From NCBI GenBank assembly GCA_023429685.1, contig JAEZDF010000122.1, forward strand, positions 1-21,897: a stretch of 21,897 nt of DNA. The letters run 5' to 3'. The stretch's first letter is position 1; each line of letters opens with the position of its first letter. The position numbers and the translations under genes are program-made. The DNA is from Bacillota bacterium. Lineage in GTDB: Bacteria > Bacillota > Clostridia > Oscillospirales > Ruminococcaceae. Shown one piece after another: positions 14,000-21,710 of the stretch. The notes under the pieces are model-generated. The model saw only the letters and a program-made list of their open reading frames with translations. It was not told where the DNA came from and searched no databases.

Positions 14000-15820
14000 T
14001 TACTCCACGGTTACCGATTTTGCAAGGTTGCGGGGCTTGTCGATGTCAAAGCCCTTTTCGTCGGCGGTGTAAAAAGCGAGCAGCTGTAAAACAACAGCTG
14101 TCACAAACGGGTAAAGAAACTCGTCACAGGCAGGAAGGTTTATCATGCGGTCGGCGGTCTGGTCGTCCAGTGTAACGCCGTCAGGCAGAATAGCCACCAC
14201 ATAAGCGCCGCGCGCCTTAACCTCCTTGATGTTGCTTACCGTCTTTTCAAACAGCGCAGGCTCCAGCGCGATGGCTATTACCGGCACGCCGCCAGTAATT
14301 AGCGACAGGGTTCCGTGCTTGAGTTCCCCTGCCGCGTACGCCTCGCAGTGGATGTACGAAATCTCTTTGAGCTTTAACGAGCCTTCCATCGAAAGGCAGT
14401 AGTCGCGACCGCGTCCGATAAAGAAGATGTCGGGTGCCTGCATAATGCGCTCCGCCGCGGCCTTAATCTCGCCCGGGTCTTTTAGCATCCCCTCTATGAT
14501 GCGGGGAAGGTCGGTCAACAAAGCCGTCAGCATGCGCGCCTCGTCGTCGGTTATTCTGCCCGACAGCAACGCCATACGAATACCCAGCAGATGCAGCACT
14601 GCAAGCTGAACCATATACGCCTTGGTGCTCGCCACCGCAATCTCCACACCCGCGTAGGTGTAAATCACGCTATCCGCCTCGCGTGCAATGGAAGAGCCGA
14701 CTACGTTCACAATGGCAAGGGTCTTAGCGCCCTTTGCCTTGGCAAGGCGCAGTGCGGCAAGGGTATCCGCCGTTTCGCCCGACTGCGAGATGATAACGAC
14801 CAGATCTCCTTCGCCCACCAGCGGGTCGCAATAGCGGAATTCAGAGGCAATATCCACGTGTACAGGGATGCGGGCAAACCGCTCAATGATACTCTTGCCC
14901 ACCAGTCCCGCGTGCATCGCGGTGCCGCAGGCGGTTATGTGCACCGATTTTGCATTTTTTAGCAGCTCGTCGGGCACTGCATCCTGCGTAAAGTCCGGCA
15001 CGCCGTTTTTAATGCGAGGGGATATGGTGTTGCGAATGGCGCGCGGCTGTTCAAAGATCTCTTTGAGCATAAAGTGCGAGTAGCCGCCCTTTTGCGCCTG
15101 CTCCGCCGAGAATGCCGCGGTGAGTTGCTCTTTTTCTATTATGCTGTCGTCGGGCGCCAAAAAGGTAATGCAGTCGCTCTTCAGCACCGCAATCTCGCCC
15201 TCGTCAAGGATGTAATACTGCTTGGTGTATGCAAGAATGGCGGGGATATCGGACGCAATGAAGTTTTCACCCTCACTCGTCGCTACGATAAGCGGACTAT
15301 CCTTGCGCACGGCAAAGATGGTACCCGGTAGGTCGGAGAACAGGATGCCCAGCGCATATGCCCCACGTACCAGTGCAAGGGTTTTGCGTATGGCGGCGAT
15401 CGGGTCGCCGTCGTACAGACTGTCAAGCAGCCTAACCACCGATTCGGTATCGGTTTGGGTAACAAATGTAGTACCCGCCTTTTGTAGCTCGCTACGAATT
15501 TCGAGATAGTTTTCAATAATGCCGTTGTGTACGATCGAAACCCTGCCCGCCGTATGGGGGTGGGAGTTTACATCGGACGGTGCGCCGTGGGTTGCCCAGC
15601 GGGTATGCCCGATGCCGCAGCCGGACGACAGGTCGCCCTCGGTAGAGAGCTTTTGCTCGAGACTGACAATCTTGCCCACAGATTTGACTGTTTTAAGCGT
15701 ATTATGACAAAACACAGTAATACCGGCGGAGTCATACCCGCGGTATTCCAGTAGCTTTAAGCCGTCGATTAACACTTCTGTGGCATTTCGGGCGCCAACA
15801 TAGCCGACTATTCCACACAT
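14000..15820 (-). CDS. glmS: Glutamine-fructose-6-phosphate aminotransferase (isomerizing)
   Basis: GlmS converts fructose-6-phosphate plus glutamine to glucosamine-6-phosphate, the first step to UDP-GlcNAc for the cell wall. The 606-residue length is normal. The class II glutaminase domain begins CGIVGYVG with nucleophile Cys2 (Met removed), and contains LLEYRGYDSAGI and GIGHTRWATHGAP. Two SIS sugar-phosphate isomerase domains follow; the first has ACGTAMHAGL and ISQSGETADT, the second GRGRDYCLSMEGSLKLKEISYIH. The C-terminus DKPRNLAKSVTVE carries the conserved lysine near the end. ATG at 15820 has AAGGAG 10 bases upstream. The glmS ribozyme in its leader means it is feedback-controlled by glucosamine-6-phosphate. 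Confidence 0.98.
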   Translation of the reverse strand: MCGIVGYVGARNATEVLIDGLKLLEYRGYDSAGITVFCHNTLKTVKSVGKIVSLEQKLSTEGDLSSGCGIGHTRWATHGAPSDVNSHPHTAGRVSIVHNGIIENYLEIRSELQKAGTTFVTQTDTESVVRLLDSLYDGDPIAAIRKTLALVRGAYALGILFSDLPGTIFAVRKDSPLIVATSEGENFIASDIPAILAYTKQYYILDEGEIAVLKSDCITFLAPDDSIIEKEQLTAAFSAEQAQKGGYSHFMLKEIFEQPRAIRNTISPRIKNGVPDFTQDAVPDELLKNAKSVHITACGTAMHAGLVGKSIIERFARIPVHVDIASEFRYCDPLVGEGDLVVIISQSGETADTLAALRLAKAKGAKTLAIVNVVGSSIAREADSVIYTYAGVEIAVASTKAYMVQLAVLHLLGIRMALLSGRITDDEARMLTALLTDLPRIIEGMLKDPGEIKAAAERIMQAPDIFFIGRGRDYCLSMEGSLKLKEISYIHCEAYAAGELKHGTLSLITGGVPVIAIALEPALFEKTVSNIKEVKARGAYVVAILPDGVTLDDQTADRMINLPACDEFLYPFVTAVVLQLLAFYTADEKGFDIDKPRNLAKSVTVE

Positions 15821-15849
15821 AGAAGATAATCTCCTTATTCAGTTAATGA

Positions 15850-16030
15850 TGTTCTCATGGCGCGTCTGCGTCCTATGAGAATGTGCCATGCCCGCACCTT
15901 TGTTTTTCGGTTGCCCGACAGTTTGTGTGCAGACTTCGCTTTAGGCACAAAGCGGAGAGGCATCCGCCGAAAGATTCGATACTCCTCTCACCTCGTTAAC
16001 CCCGCATCAGATACGGGGTGCTTGGCGCTT
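15850..16030 (-). ncRNA. glmS ribozyme/riboswitch (glucosamine-6-phosphate activated)
   Basis: On the minus strand the conserved start AAGCGCCAAGC begins at 16030; self-cleavage is expected just before GCGCC, between 16029 and 16028. P1 forms from CCCCG/CGGGG (arms 16018-16014 and 16004-16000). Conserved core TTAACGAGGT follows, then P2 arms GAGAGG and CCTCTC flanking TATCGAATC and the invariant TTTCGGCGGATGCC. The 3' domain includes GGGCAACCG, AAAGGTGCGGGC and a P4 hairpin of ATTCTCAT/ATGAGAAC (15882-15851). The element ends about 30 bases before the glmS start, leaving room for the RBS. Binding of glucosamine-6-phosphate triggers cleavage and mRNA decay. Confidence 0.95.
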
Positions 16031-16191
16031 TGTTGTGTTAAAATGTGTGTACCTATCATCTCCTTTGCGCGTTTTTTGTTTGCGGTACGTTGGCGTTGTT
16101 TGTCCCCCTTTCGTAAAAGATGTATGCAGCAAGGCGGCATTTCATGCGGGGCGATATCTAAAAAAAGTAAAATGCGCCTTGCTCACATTAC

Positions 16192-16220
16192 ATTATAGCG
16201 AGCTGCATGTATAAAGTAAA
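16192..16220 (-). promoter_or_regulatory. Sigma-A promoter for the glmS transcript
   Basis: On the minus strand TTTACT (16220-16215) and a perfect TATAAT (16197-16192) have a 17-base spacer. The start near 16185 gives a leader of about 365 nt, with about 155 nt upstream of the ribozyme cleavage site. In that upstream segment I see no further motif. Confidence 0.65.
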
Positions 16221-16277
16221 CAGCTTTATATGAACGACAATACATTGCAGCAGACCAACAATTCCTATTTTAACTTG

Positions 16278-16306
16278 TTGATATCATCCTTTGCCTATGC
16301 TATAAT
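16278..16306 (+). promoter_or_regulatory. Strong sigma-A promoter for the kinase-like gene
   Basis: TTGATA (16278-16283) and TATAAT (16301-16306) have a 17-base spacer. The start would be near 16313, leaving a leader of about 200 nt. The leftward glmS promoter lies about 60 bases away, so the two genes are divergently transcribed from one short region. Confidence 0.8.
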
Positions 16307-16337
16307 TTTTAAAGGTAAAAAAATGTCGAACGCACAG

Positions 16338-16371
16338 TAATACTTATTTTTCGGTATTAGGGTAATTTTTT
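16338..16371 (+). terminator. Weak AT-rich hairpin with T run in the kinase-gene leader
   Basis: TAATAC (16338-16343) pairs with GTATTA (16354-16359) around 10 bases, and TTTTTT follows at 16366-16371 after a 6-base gap. The stem is weak, so attenuation is possible but not shown. The rest of the leader to 16513 has only a small GTGCC-GT-GGCAC dyad at 16465-16476. Confidence 0.3.
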
Positions 16372-16513
16372 CTACGCACTTGGTGCGACAACACAATGAT
16401 ATTTACAAGTGAAGTAAAGCACATACCAGCCAATATTGCGCCCCGCTGCGTCTGCGTGATGGGAGTGCCGTGGCACGAAATAGAATAGAGAGTAAAACAA
16501 GGGGGATACCGCT

Positions 16514-18016
16514 TTGGATAATAACCAGTTTCGCGGCTTTGAGATAATTGAAGAGCTAGGCAGCGGCGCCTTTTCCAAAACCGTGCTTGCCGAGCAAAAC
16601 GGCAAACGCGCTGTGATAAAAACCATAGAGATGCCCAACGACGCAACCCTGCAGGAGCGTGCGTCCGATTATGTAAAAAGCGAGGAGTTTGCCGAAGCAA
16701 TGCGTACGGCGGGCACCCAGCTTAACCGTCTTCTCAAAACACTGGTTGGGATGCCCGATACCACGGGACTGATGCGGTATTACGACTACACCCTTAGTCT
16801 GGACAGCGACAAGGGTATTTACACCCTTGCTATATTAATGGAGCATGATACCCCCCTGAACGTTTTGCTTGATTCGGGTGAGGTGCCGGTGGGTGCTGTG
16901 CTTCGCATGGCAAGCCAGCTGTGCGATGGCCTTGACGCGATGCACAGAAAGTATGTCGTGCATGGCAATATTAAAGAATCTAACATCTTTTACAACCCCA
17001 GAACGGGCTTTATGCTCGGCGACTTCTACATAAACGATATTCTAAGCACCTCTCTTGTGCCCGACCGCAGTTTTAAGAGCTACGGGTACCGTTTCCTTGC
17101 GCCCGAGGCGTATGAGGACGGCGAATACTCCTTCCGCACCGACATCTTCAGCCTTGGTATGATGCTGTACAAGATATTTAATAACAACCGTCTGCCCTTT
17201 GCGGATGCTCCCAATACGTCGCTGCGCAAGGTGAAAAGCGGATGGGACGAGGCAAAGGTCTTGCCTGCGCCAGCTTTTGACGTGCCCGAAATAACCAAAA
17301 TGCTTGCCAAAGCGACGGCATATAACGCCGATGAGCGCTATTCCACCTACCTGCAGTTTAAGGCGGTTATCGACCGCCTGCTGACCTCGCTGCCCAAAGA
17401 GGTTTTGTATACCAAGCTGTCCGCTTCCGTGCAGGAGCCACTGCCCGAACCGAAGCGACAGGATGCCGAGCAACCAGATGCGGTGAAGGAGAATACACAG
17501 CCGCAGCAGGAGAGCGCAGCGGCAGGGGATAGCGCAGAAAAAGAACAAACCCCGCCCATAGTCAGAAAACTCAAGCGCGTTCCCGCGCAGATCGTCGCGC
17601 CGTTGGATGGAGCGTCCGATGTGCGCCCTGCCGACTATGAGGCGCGCGCATTGGAAGAAAATAAGATACCAGAAGACGAAAATCCGCTAATCTCACCCTC
17701 TATTCGGGAGGATGCCGAAGCGGAACCAGTGCGCGATCGTCCCGTTCGCCCGCTGGTGCGCCACTACGAGCCGTCCGCTGGTGCGACTGTCTATGAGTCG
17801 CCCTCCGCAACGGATCTTGATATCATCGAAAAAAGAAAACGTCGCGCGAAGCTTCCCAACGACAACTTCAACTATTTCGATTACAACAGTGAGGAATATA
17901 CAGACCCTGCCCCCGGCAAGGCACGCCGCCGCGTATTTTTTATTGCGCTGGTCGCTATCATATTGGCAGGCTTAGCCGTTGGAGCAGGATTCCTTGTAAA
18001 ATATCTCGCGGGTTAA
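16514..18016 (+). CDS. Kinase-like (probable pseudokinase) protein with C-terminal membrane anchor
   Basis: A 500-residue protein with a bacterial Ser/Thr kinase-like domain (about 8-290). The glycine loop is GSGAFS (16-21) and the ATP-anchoring lysine is K36 in AVIKTI. The catalytic loop reads HGNIKESN (150-157) instead of HRDxKPxN, so the catalytic aspartate is asparagine. The metal-binding DFG is DFY (170-172). APE is kept (196-198), as is DIFSLGMMLY. After it come about 180 disordered, acidic/proline-rich residues and one membrane segment (about 475-497) with almost nothing outside. It lacks the PASTA repeats of PrkC. I infer a membrane-bound ATP-binding or scaffold protein; residual activity cannot be excluded. 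The start is TTG at 16514, with AAGGGGG about 9 bases upstream. It is monocistronic. Confidence 0.85.
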   Translation: MDNNQFRGFEIIEELGSGAFSKTVLAEQNGKRAVIKTIEMPNDATLQERASDYVKSEEFAEAMRTAGTQLNRLLKTLVGMPDTTGLMRYYDYTLSLDSDKGIYTLAILMEHDTPLNVLLDSGEVPVGAVLRMASQLCDGLDAMHRKYVVHGNIKESNIFYNPRTGFMLGDFYINDILSTSLVPDRSFKSYGYRFLAPEAYEDGEYSFRTDIFSLGMMLYKIFNNNRLPFADAPNTSLRKVKSGWDEAKVLPAPAFDVPEITKMLAKATAYNADERYSTYLQFKAVIDRLLTSLPKEVLYTKLSASVQEPLPEPKRQDAEQPDAVKENTQPQQESAAAGDSAEKEQTPPIVRKLKRVPAQIVAPLDGASDVRPADYEARALEENKIPEDENPLISPSIREDAEAEPVRDRPVRPLVRHYEPSAGATVYESPSATDLDIIEKRKRRAKLPNDNFNYFDYNSEEYTDPAPGKARRRVFFIALVAIILAGLAVGAGFLVKYLAG

Positions 18017-18033
18017 GTAGTTTTAATTACGAT

Positions 18034-18067
18034 AAAGACCGATGCCTAGCAAAGCGTCGGTCTTTTT
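18034..18067 (+). terminator. Intrinsic terminator of the kinase-like gene
   Basis: AAAGACCGATGC (18034-18045) pairs with GCGTCGGTCTTT (18054-18065), 12 pairs with one T-G, around 8 bases. The T run is at 18063-18067. Confidence 0.9.
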
Positions 18068-18129
18068 GGTATTTTGCAGGGCGATTATCACAAGCGTTTT
18101 TTACTTTGTGGTTTCCATGTCCCGCGCTC

Positions 18130-18158
18130 TTGTAATTCGCGAACAAATGTATTATAAT
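18130..18158 (+). promoter_or_regulatory. Sigma-A promoter for the SRP RNA
   Basis: TTGTAA (18130-18135) and TATAAT (18153-18158) have a 17-base spacer. The start near 18165 implies a 5' precursor segment of about 85 nt before the mature SRP RNA, so processing is expected, as for Bacillus scRNA. Confidence 0.7.
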
Positions 18159-18250
18159 AATTCATGCCACAATCGACGACGATTCGTTTGTTTCGGTTGT
18201 AAAAGGTTAAGAATATCAAAAGCATATAAAGCGAGTTGTACTATCAGCAT

Positions 18251-18433
18251 CAGGCAGGCAGGGCGTGCGCCCTGACATGCGGGTATGCGGGTCCTGTGCG
18301 ACAAAGCGCCGTGAACCATGTCAGGCGGGGAACCGAGCAGCATTAAGCGGATGTCTTTGTGTGCCGCAGATCAACCTGTATATCCGCTTGTGAGGGCGCA
18401 GGCGAATCCGTAAAGGAACTGCCCGCCTTTTTT
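18251..18433 (+). ncRNA. ffs: Signal recognition particle RNA (4.5S/scRNA type)
   Basis: The conserved Ffh-binding domain is clear: GTGAACCATGTCAGG, an apical stem CGG-GGAA-CCG with the GGAA tetraloop, then AGCAGCATTAAGCGG and TGTGTGCCGCAG. Helices toward the base are GCGGGTAT/ATATCCGC (18279-18286 with 18380-18387), TGCGCCC/GGGCGCA (18266-18272 with 18394-18400), and GGCAGGCAG/CTGCCCGCC (18253-18261 with 18419-18427, one mismatch). TTTTTT at 18428-18433 ends the transcript. The mature RNA of about 177 nt is longer than the E. coli type and shorter than the Bacillus type of about 270 nt; I cannot see a classical Alu domain. The position directly before dnaX matches Bacillus. The exact ends are estimated. 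Confidence 0.92.
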
Positions 18434-18485
18434 CATATTGTAAAGCAATCTGCGCCGCGTGCGGGTTGAGGGGGGTGTGAATGCG

Positions 18486-20048
18486 ATGTATAAGGCGTTG
18501 TACAGAACTTGGCGTCCGGCAACCTTCGACGATGTCGTTGGGCAGCAGCATATCACCGTTACGCTTAAAACCGAGGTGCGGCTTTCGCGCGTTGCGCATT
18601 CGTACCTGTTTACCGGCTCGCGCGGCACGGGCAAAACCAGTTGTGCCAAGATCCTTGCCAAAGCGGTTAACTGCCTGTCGCCCGTAGAGGGTGACCCGTG
18701 CGGAAAATGCGCGATGTGCGTGGGCGTAGAGGAGGGCACAGTCACCGATGTGGTGGAGATTGATGCCGCCAGCAACAACGGCGTGGACGATGTCCGTTCA
18801 CTGCGCGAGGAAGCGGTGTTTACGCCCGTAAGCGCAAAATACCGTGTGTATATCATCGACGAGGCGCACATGCTCTCTACAGCGGCGTTTAACGCCCTGC
18901 TTAAGATTATGGAGGAGCCGCCCGAACACGTTCTGTTTATCCTTGCCACCACCGAGGTGCACAAGGTGCCCGCCACCATCATCTCTCGCTGTCAGCGGTT
19001 TGACTTCGGGCGCATTGACAGTGTCGCCATCAAAGACCGTTTGTTGCATATTGCAGCGCAGGAGAATATCGCCATCGATGAGGATGCCGCGCAGCTGATT
19101 GCGCGTATCTCCGAAGGCGGCATGCGCGACGCAATCTCGCTGCTTGACCAGTGCGCCACACTCGGACAGGCGATCGATATCCCCGCGGTTTCCCGCATCG
19201 CAGGGCTTGCCGACAACGCACGCCTGTACGAGCTGTGCGACGCGATTGCAGAAAAAAACAGCGCACGTGCGCTTGAGATTATTGACCACTTGAGCGCGGA
19301 GTCGGTGGATTACGCCCGCTTGATGCACGAGCTGACGGGATTGTTTCGCAACATCATGGTTGCGAAGGTGACAAAAACGCCGGAGGAACTAATCGTCTGT
19401 ACCCCCGAGGATATGCAGCGCATCCGTGACGCGGCAAAACGGTACCCGATGGAGCTTATCCTGCACGCGATGTCCGCGCTTAGCGAGACACTTGACACAA
19501 TCGGCAGAACACAGTCTAAACGCCTTGCCGCCGAGATGTGTATGGTAAAACTGACGTCTCCTGTGCTTGATAGCTCGACCGACGCGCTACTGCGCAGAAT
19601 CTCAGAGCTTGAAAACCGGGCACCGTCGGCGGTCGCTGCGCCTGCCGCGCCGGGTAAGCCCGTACAGCAGAACTCGCAGCCGCCCGAGCAGGACGAGCCG
19701 CTGCCTCCGATCCCCGAGGTGCTGGAGGTGGAGGAACGCTTTGCGGCATGGGACAACGTGCTGGAGCGCCTCTCCAAAACAAACCCCGCACTGCACGGTA
19801 CGCTGGTTGGTTCAATCGCATATGTCGTCGGAGATCTCGTACTTATAGACGCACGGGACACCATGTTCACAGAGATGATGCGAAAGAACGAGTACACCAA
19901 AAAAAGCCTGCGAGAGGCGATACGCTTAGAGACGGGCAGGATATGCCGACTGGGTCCCGTTAAAAAGAACGTGGAAATCAAGGAAACGGGCGGTCTGCTC
20001 GCAGAGCTTGAGCAAAAGGCAAAGGAAGCCGGCATAGACATCAATTAA
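18486..20048 (+). CDS. dnaX: DNA polymerase III subunit gamma/tau
   Basis: DnaX is the clamp-loader ATPase of the replisome. The protein has 520 residues. Residues 1-12 are the typical YKALYRTWRP start, GSRGTGKT (44-51) is Walker A, and C63, C72, C75 and C78 form the zinc site. DEAH (125-128) is Walker B, followed by NALLKIMEEPPEHVLFILATTE, given here as NALLKIMEEPPE and HVLFILATTE. SRCQRFDF holds the sensor 1 / arginine finger (SRC) region. A proline-rich linker near residues 375-405 leads to a C-terminal tau-like domain. ATG at 18486 is chosen over 18459 because family homology starts there and GGGGGGTG lies 8 bases upstream. It begins the dnaX-ybaB-recR run, 53 bases after the SRP RNA. Confidence 0.97.
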   Translation: MYKALYRTWRPATFDDVVGQQHITVTLKTEVRLSRVAHSYLFTGSRGTGKTSCAKILAKAVNCLSPVEGDPCGKCAMCVGVEEGTVTDVVEIDAASNNGVDDVRSLREEAVFTPVSAKYRVYIIDEAHMLSTAAFNALLKIMEEPPEHVLFILATTEVHKVPATIISRCQRFDFGRIDSVAIKDRLLHIAAQENIAIDEDAAQLIARISEGGMRDAISLLDQCATLGQAIDIPAVSRIAGLADNARLYELCDAIAEKNSARALEIIDHLSAESVDYARLMHELTGLFRNIMVAKVTKTPEELIVCTPEDMQRIRDAAKRYPMELILHAMSALSETLDTIGRTQSKRLAAEMCMVKLTSPVLDSSTDALLRRISELENRAPSAVAAPAAPGKPVQQNSQPPEQDEPLPPIPEVLEVEERFAAWDNVLERLSKTNPALHGTLVGSIAYVVGDLVLIDARDTMFTEMMRKNEYTKKSLREAIRLETGRICRLGPVKKNVEIKETGGLLAELEQKAKEAGIDIN

Positions 20049-20137
20049 AGCGCATTATTTTGCTGCAAAAGCGGCAGATTATTATAACGACGACCCTGTG
20101 CCGTGCGGCATAGGGAAGAGAAGGTGTGGTTAAGGCT

Positions 20138-20497
20138 ATGAAATCAAGATTACCCGCAGGATACGGCGGCGGTGGCGCACAGAACATGCAGGGCATGATG
20201 AAACAGGCGCAGAAGATGCAAGACGAGATGGCAAAGGTGACCGAGCAGGTTGAGGCAATGGAGTTTACCGCAACCGTCGGCGGCGGCGCAGTTCAGATTA
20301 CGATGACCGGCAAGAAGGAAGTCAAGGCGCTTAACATCAAGCCGGAGGTTGTAGACCCCGAGGATGTCGAGATGCTACAGGACCTTTTGATTGCCGCATA
20401 CAACGAGGTCATGGCTCAGGTGGAAGCAACCAGCAGCGAGCTGATGAGCAAAGTAACGGGAGGGTTTAACGTGCCCGGCATGCCCGGCATGTTTTAA
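20138..20497 (+). CDS. YbaB/EbfC family nucleoid-associated protein
   Basis: A 119-residue DNA-binding protein of the YbaB/EbfC family, which forms dimers and is regularly encoded between dnaX and recR. MMKQAQKMQDEMAKV is the N-terminal helix. The core reads VGGGAVQITMTGKKEVKALNIKPEVVDPEDVEML, here split as VGGGAVQITMTGKKEV and KALNIKPEVVDPEDVEML, and the tail NVPGMPGMF is typical. The start is uncertain: ATG 20138 gives the MKSRLP N-terminus seen in relatives, but the SD (AAGGTG) is 11 bases away, while GTG 20126 would add four residues. It lies 89 bases after dnaX, and the recR start is 8 bases after its stop. Confidence 0.93.
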   Translation: MKSRLPAGYGGGGAQNMQGMMKQAQKMQDEMAKVTEQVEAMEFTATVGGGAVQITMTGKKEVKALNIKPEVVDPEDVEMLQDLLIAAYNEVMAQVEATSSELMSKVTGGFNVPGMPGMF

Positions 20498-20505
20498 GTG
20501 ACGAC

Positions 20506-21111
20506 ATGGCAAAAAGCATACTTCCGCTGCCGCTCATAAAGCTCATCGAGCAGTTTGAACGGCTCCCGGGCATTGGTCGCAAATCGGCGCAAAAGCTTGC
20601 GTTTTATGTCCTGAATTCAACAGGCGAGCAGGCGCAGGCGTTTGCCGATGCCATACTGGATGCGCAAAAAAACATACACAACTGCAAGGTGTGCCAAAAC
20701 CTGACCGACGGCGAGCTCTGCGCGGTGTGCGATGACGGCGGGCGCGATAAATCGACCATATGCGTGGTGGAGGACACCCGCTATGTGGTTGCAATCGAGC
20801 GCACAAAAGAGTATAATGGCATGTACCATGTGCTGCATGGATTGATTTCACCGATGGACGGCATCGGTCCCGATGACATCAGCATCAAGGAGCTGCTTGT
20901 CCGTGTCAACGAGGGCGGTGTGGCAGAGATTATTGTCGCAACCAACGCAAACGTGGAAGGCGAGGCGACCGCGATGTATCTTGCGCGTCTGCTCAAGCCA
21001 CTAGGTGTTAAGGTGACGCGTCTGGCTTACGGTATCCCCGTGGGTGGGGATCTCGAGTATGCTGACGAGGTCACGCTATATCGAGCCATCGAGGGTAGAA
21101 GCGAGCTGTAA
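20506..21111 (+). CDS. recR: Recombination mediator protein RecR
   Basis: A 201-residue protein of standard RecR length. RecR acts with RecO (and RecF) to load RecA on SSB-coated DNA at gaps. The N-terminal helix-hairpin-helix is LPGIGRKSAQKLAFYVL (20-36). The zinc finger uses C60, C63, C72 and C75 (CKVC and CAVC). The Toprim domain follows with ICVVEDTRYV and GLISPMDGIGPDDI. The C-terminal Walker B-like region includes ATNANVEGEATAMYLARLL and LAYGIPVGGDLEYADEVTL. The ATG at 20506 is only 8 bases after the ybaB stop and has no strong SD, so translational coupling to ybaB is likely. Confidence 0.98.
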   Translation: MAKSILPLPLIKLIEQFERLPGIGRKSAQKLAFYVLNSTGEQAQAFADAILDAQKNIHNCKVCQNLTDGELCAVCDDGGRDKSTICVVEDTRYVVAIERTKEYNGMYHVLHGLISPMDGIGPDDISIKELLVRVNEGGVAEIIVATNANVEGEATAMYLARLLKPLGVKVTRLAYGIPVGGDLEYADEVTLYRAIEGRSEL

Positions 21112-21153
21112 CGAGTTAACGATTCAAATTCCCGTGGAAGGAGGGGCGAAGCG

Positions 21154-21624
21154 TTGCCAAAAGATAACACTAAGACCATCGCACACAACAAAAAGGCGTT
21201 TCATGACTACTTTGTGGATGAATCGTTTGAAACGGGCATCGAGCTGTGTGGTACCGAGGTCAAATCCATCCGCGGGGGCAATGTAAACCTAAAGGACAGC
21301 TGGTGCGAGATTAAGGACGGCGAAATCTTTGTGCGCGGCATGCACGTCAGCCCTTATGAGCACGGCAACATCTTTAACCGGGACCCCATACGCGTGCGCA
21401 AGCTGCTGATGCATAAACGCGAGATATTGAGGCTGTTCGGGCTGATAAAGCAGCAAAGCTACACGCTGGTACCGTTGTCGCTCTACTTTAAGGGTTCGCG
21501 CGTCAAGGTGCAGCTGGGACTATGCCGAGGCAAAAAGCTATACGACAAGCGGGAGGACATGGCAAACCGCGCCGCAAAGCGCGACATCGACCGCGCAATG
21601 AAGGACAACGCTCGGTCGTCATAG
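21154..21624 (+). CDS. smpB: SsrA-binding protein SmpB
   Basis: SmpB binds the tRNA-like domain of tmRNA and places it in the decoding site of stalled ribosomes. The 156-residue length is standard. Motifs are IAHNKKAFHDYFV at the N-terminus, GIELCGTEVKSIR, NLKDSWCEIKDGEIFVRGMHV in two parts (NLKDSWC, EIFVRGMHVSPYEHGN) and RKLLMHKREI. The basic C-terminal tail has GKKLYDKREDMANRAAKRD. The start is TTG at 21154, with AAGGAGGGG about 10 bases upstream. It is 42 bases after recR. Its RNA partner ssrA follows 82 bases downstream. Confidence 0.98.
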   Translation: MPKDNTKTIAHNKKAFHDYFVDESFETGIELCGTEVKSIRGGNVNLKDSWCEIKDGEIFVRGMHVSPYEHGNIFNRDPIRVRKLLMHKREILRLFGLIKQQSYTLVPLSLYFKGSRVKVQLGLCRGKKLYDKREDMANRAAKRDIDRAMKDNARSS

Positions 21625-21683
21625 CAATTTGGCAATGTAACGCGCAGTATGTATGCAAATTCTATTTAGTGAGCAAACTAAAA

Positions 21684-21710
21684 GGGGAACACAACCCCAT
21701 ATACATGGGG
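21684..21710 (+). other. Alternative hairpins in the pre-tmRNA leader
   Basis: GGGG (21684-21687) can pair with CCCC (21695-21698). The same CCCCAT (21695-21700) can instead pair with ATGGGG (21705-21710), which contains the first bases of mature tmRNA. The two hairpins exclude each other. The promoter is unclear; TTGGCA at 21629 with TATGCA at 21652 (17-base spacer) is a weak candidate. Confidence 0.35.

Noticed and set aside
13847..14089. Rightward 80-codon frame across the glmS 3' end
   Set aside because: It is made of the glmS terminator hairpin and the antisense of glmS, and has no convincing RBS.
14591..14962. Long rightward frames opposite glmS, pcrA, thyX and the U32 gene
   Set aside because: They are antisense shadows of well-supported genes, without RBS or recognisable domains.
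16396..16488. A 30-residue open frame (MIFTSEVK...) in the leader of the kinase-like gene
   Set aside because: No ribosome binding site precedes it and it resembles no leader peptide (no run of one amino acid).
19899..19905. Run of seven A's in dnaX that might allow frameshifting to a short gamma form
   Set aside because: It lies near the end of the gene (about residue 473 of 520), unlike the mid-gene slippery site of E. coli, and no following stem-loop is evident.
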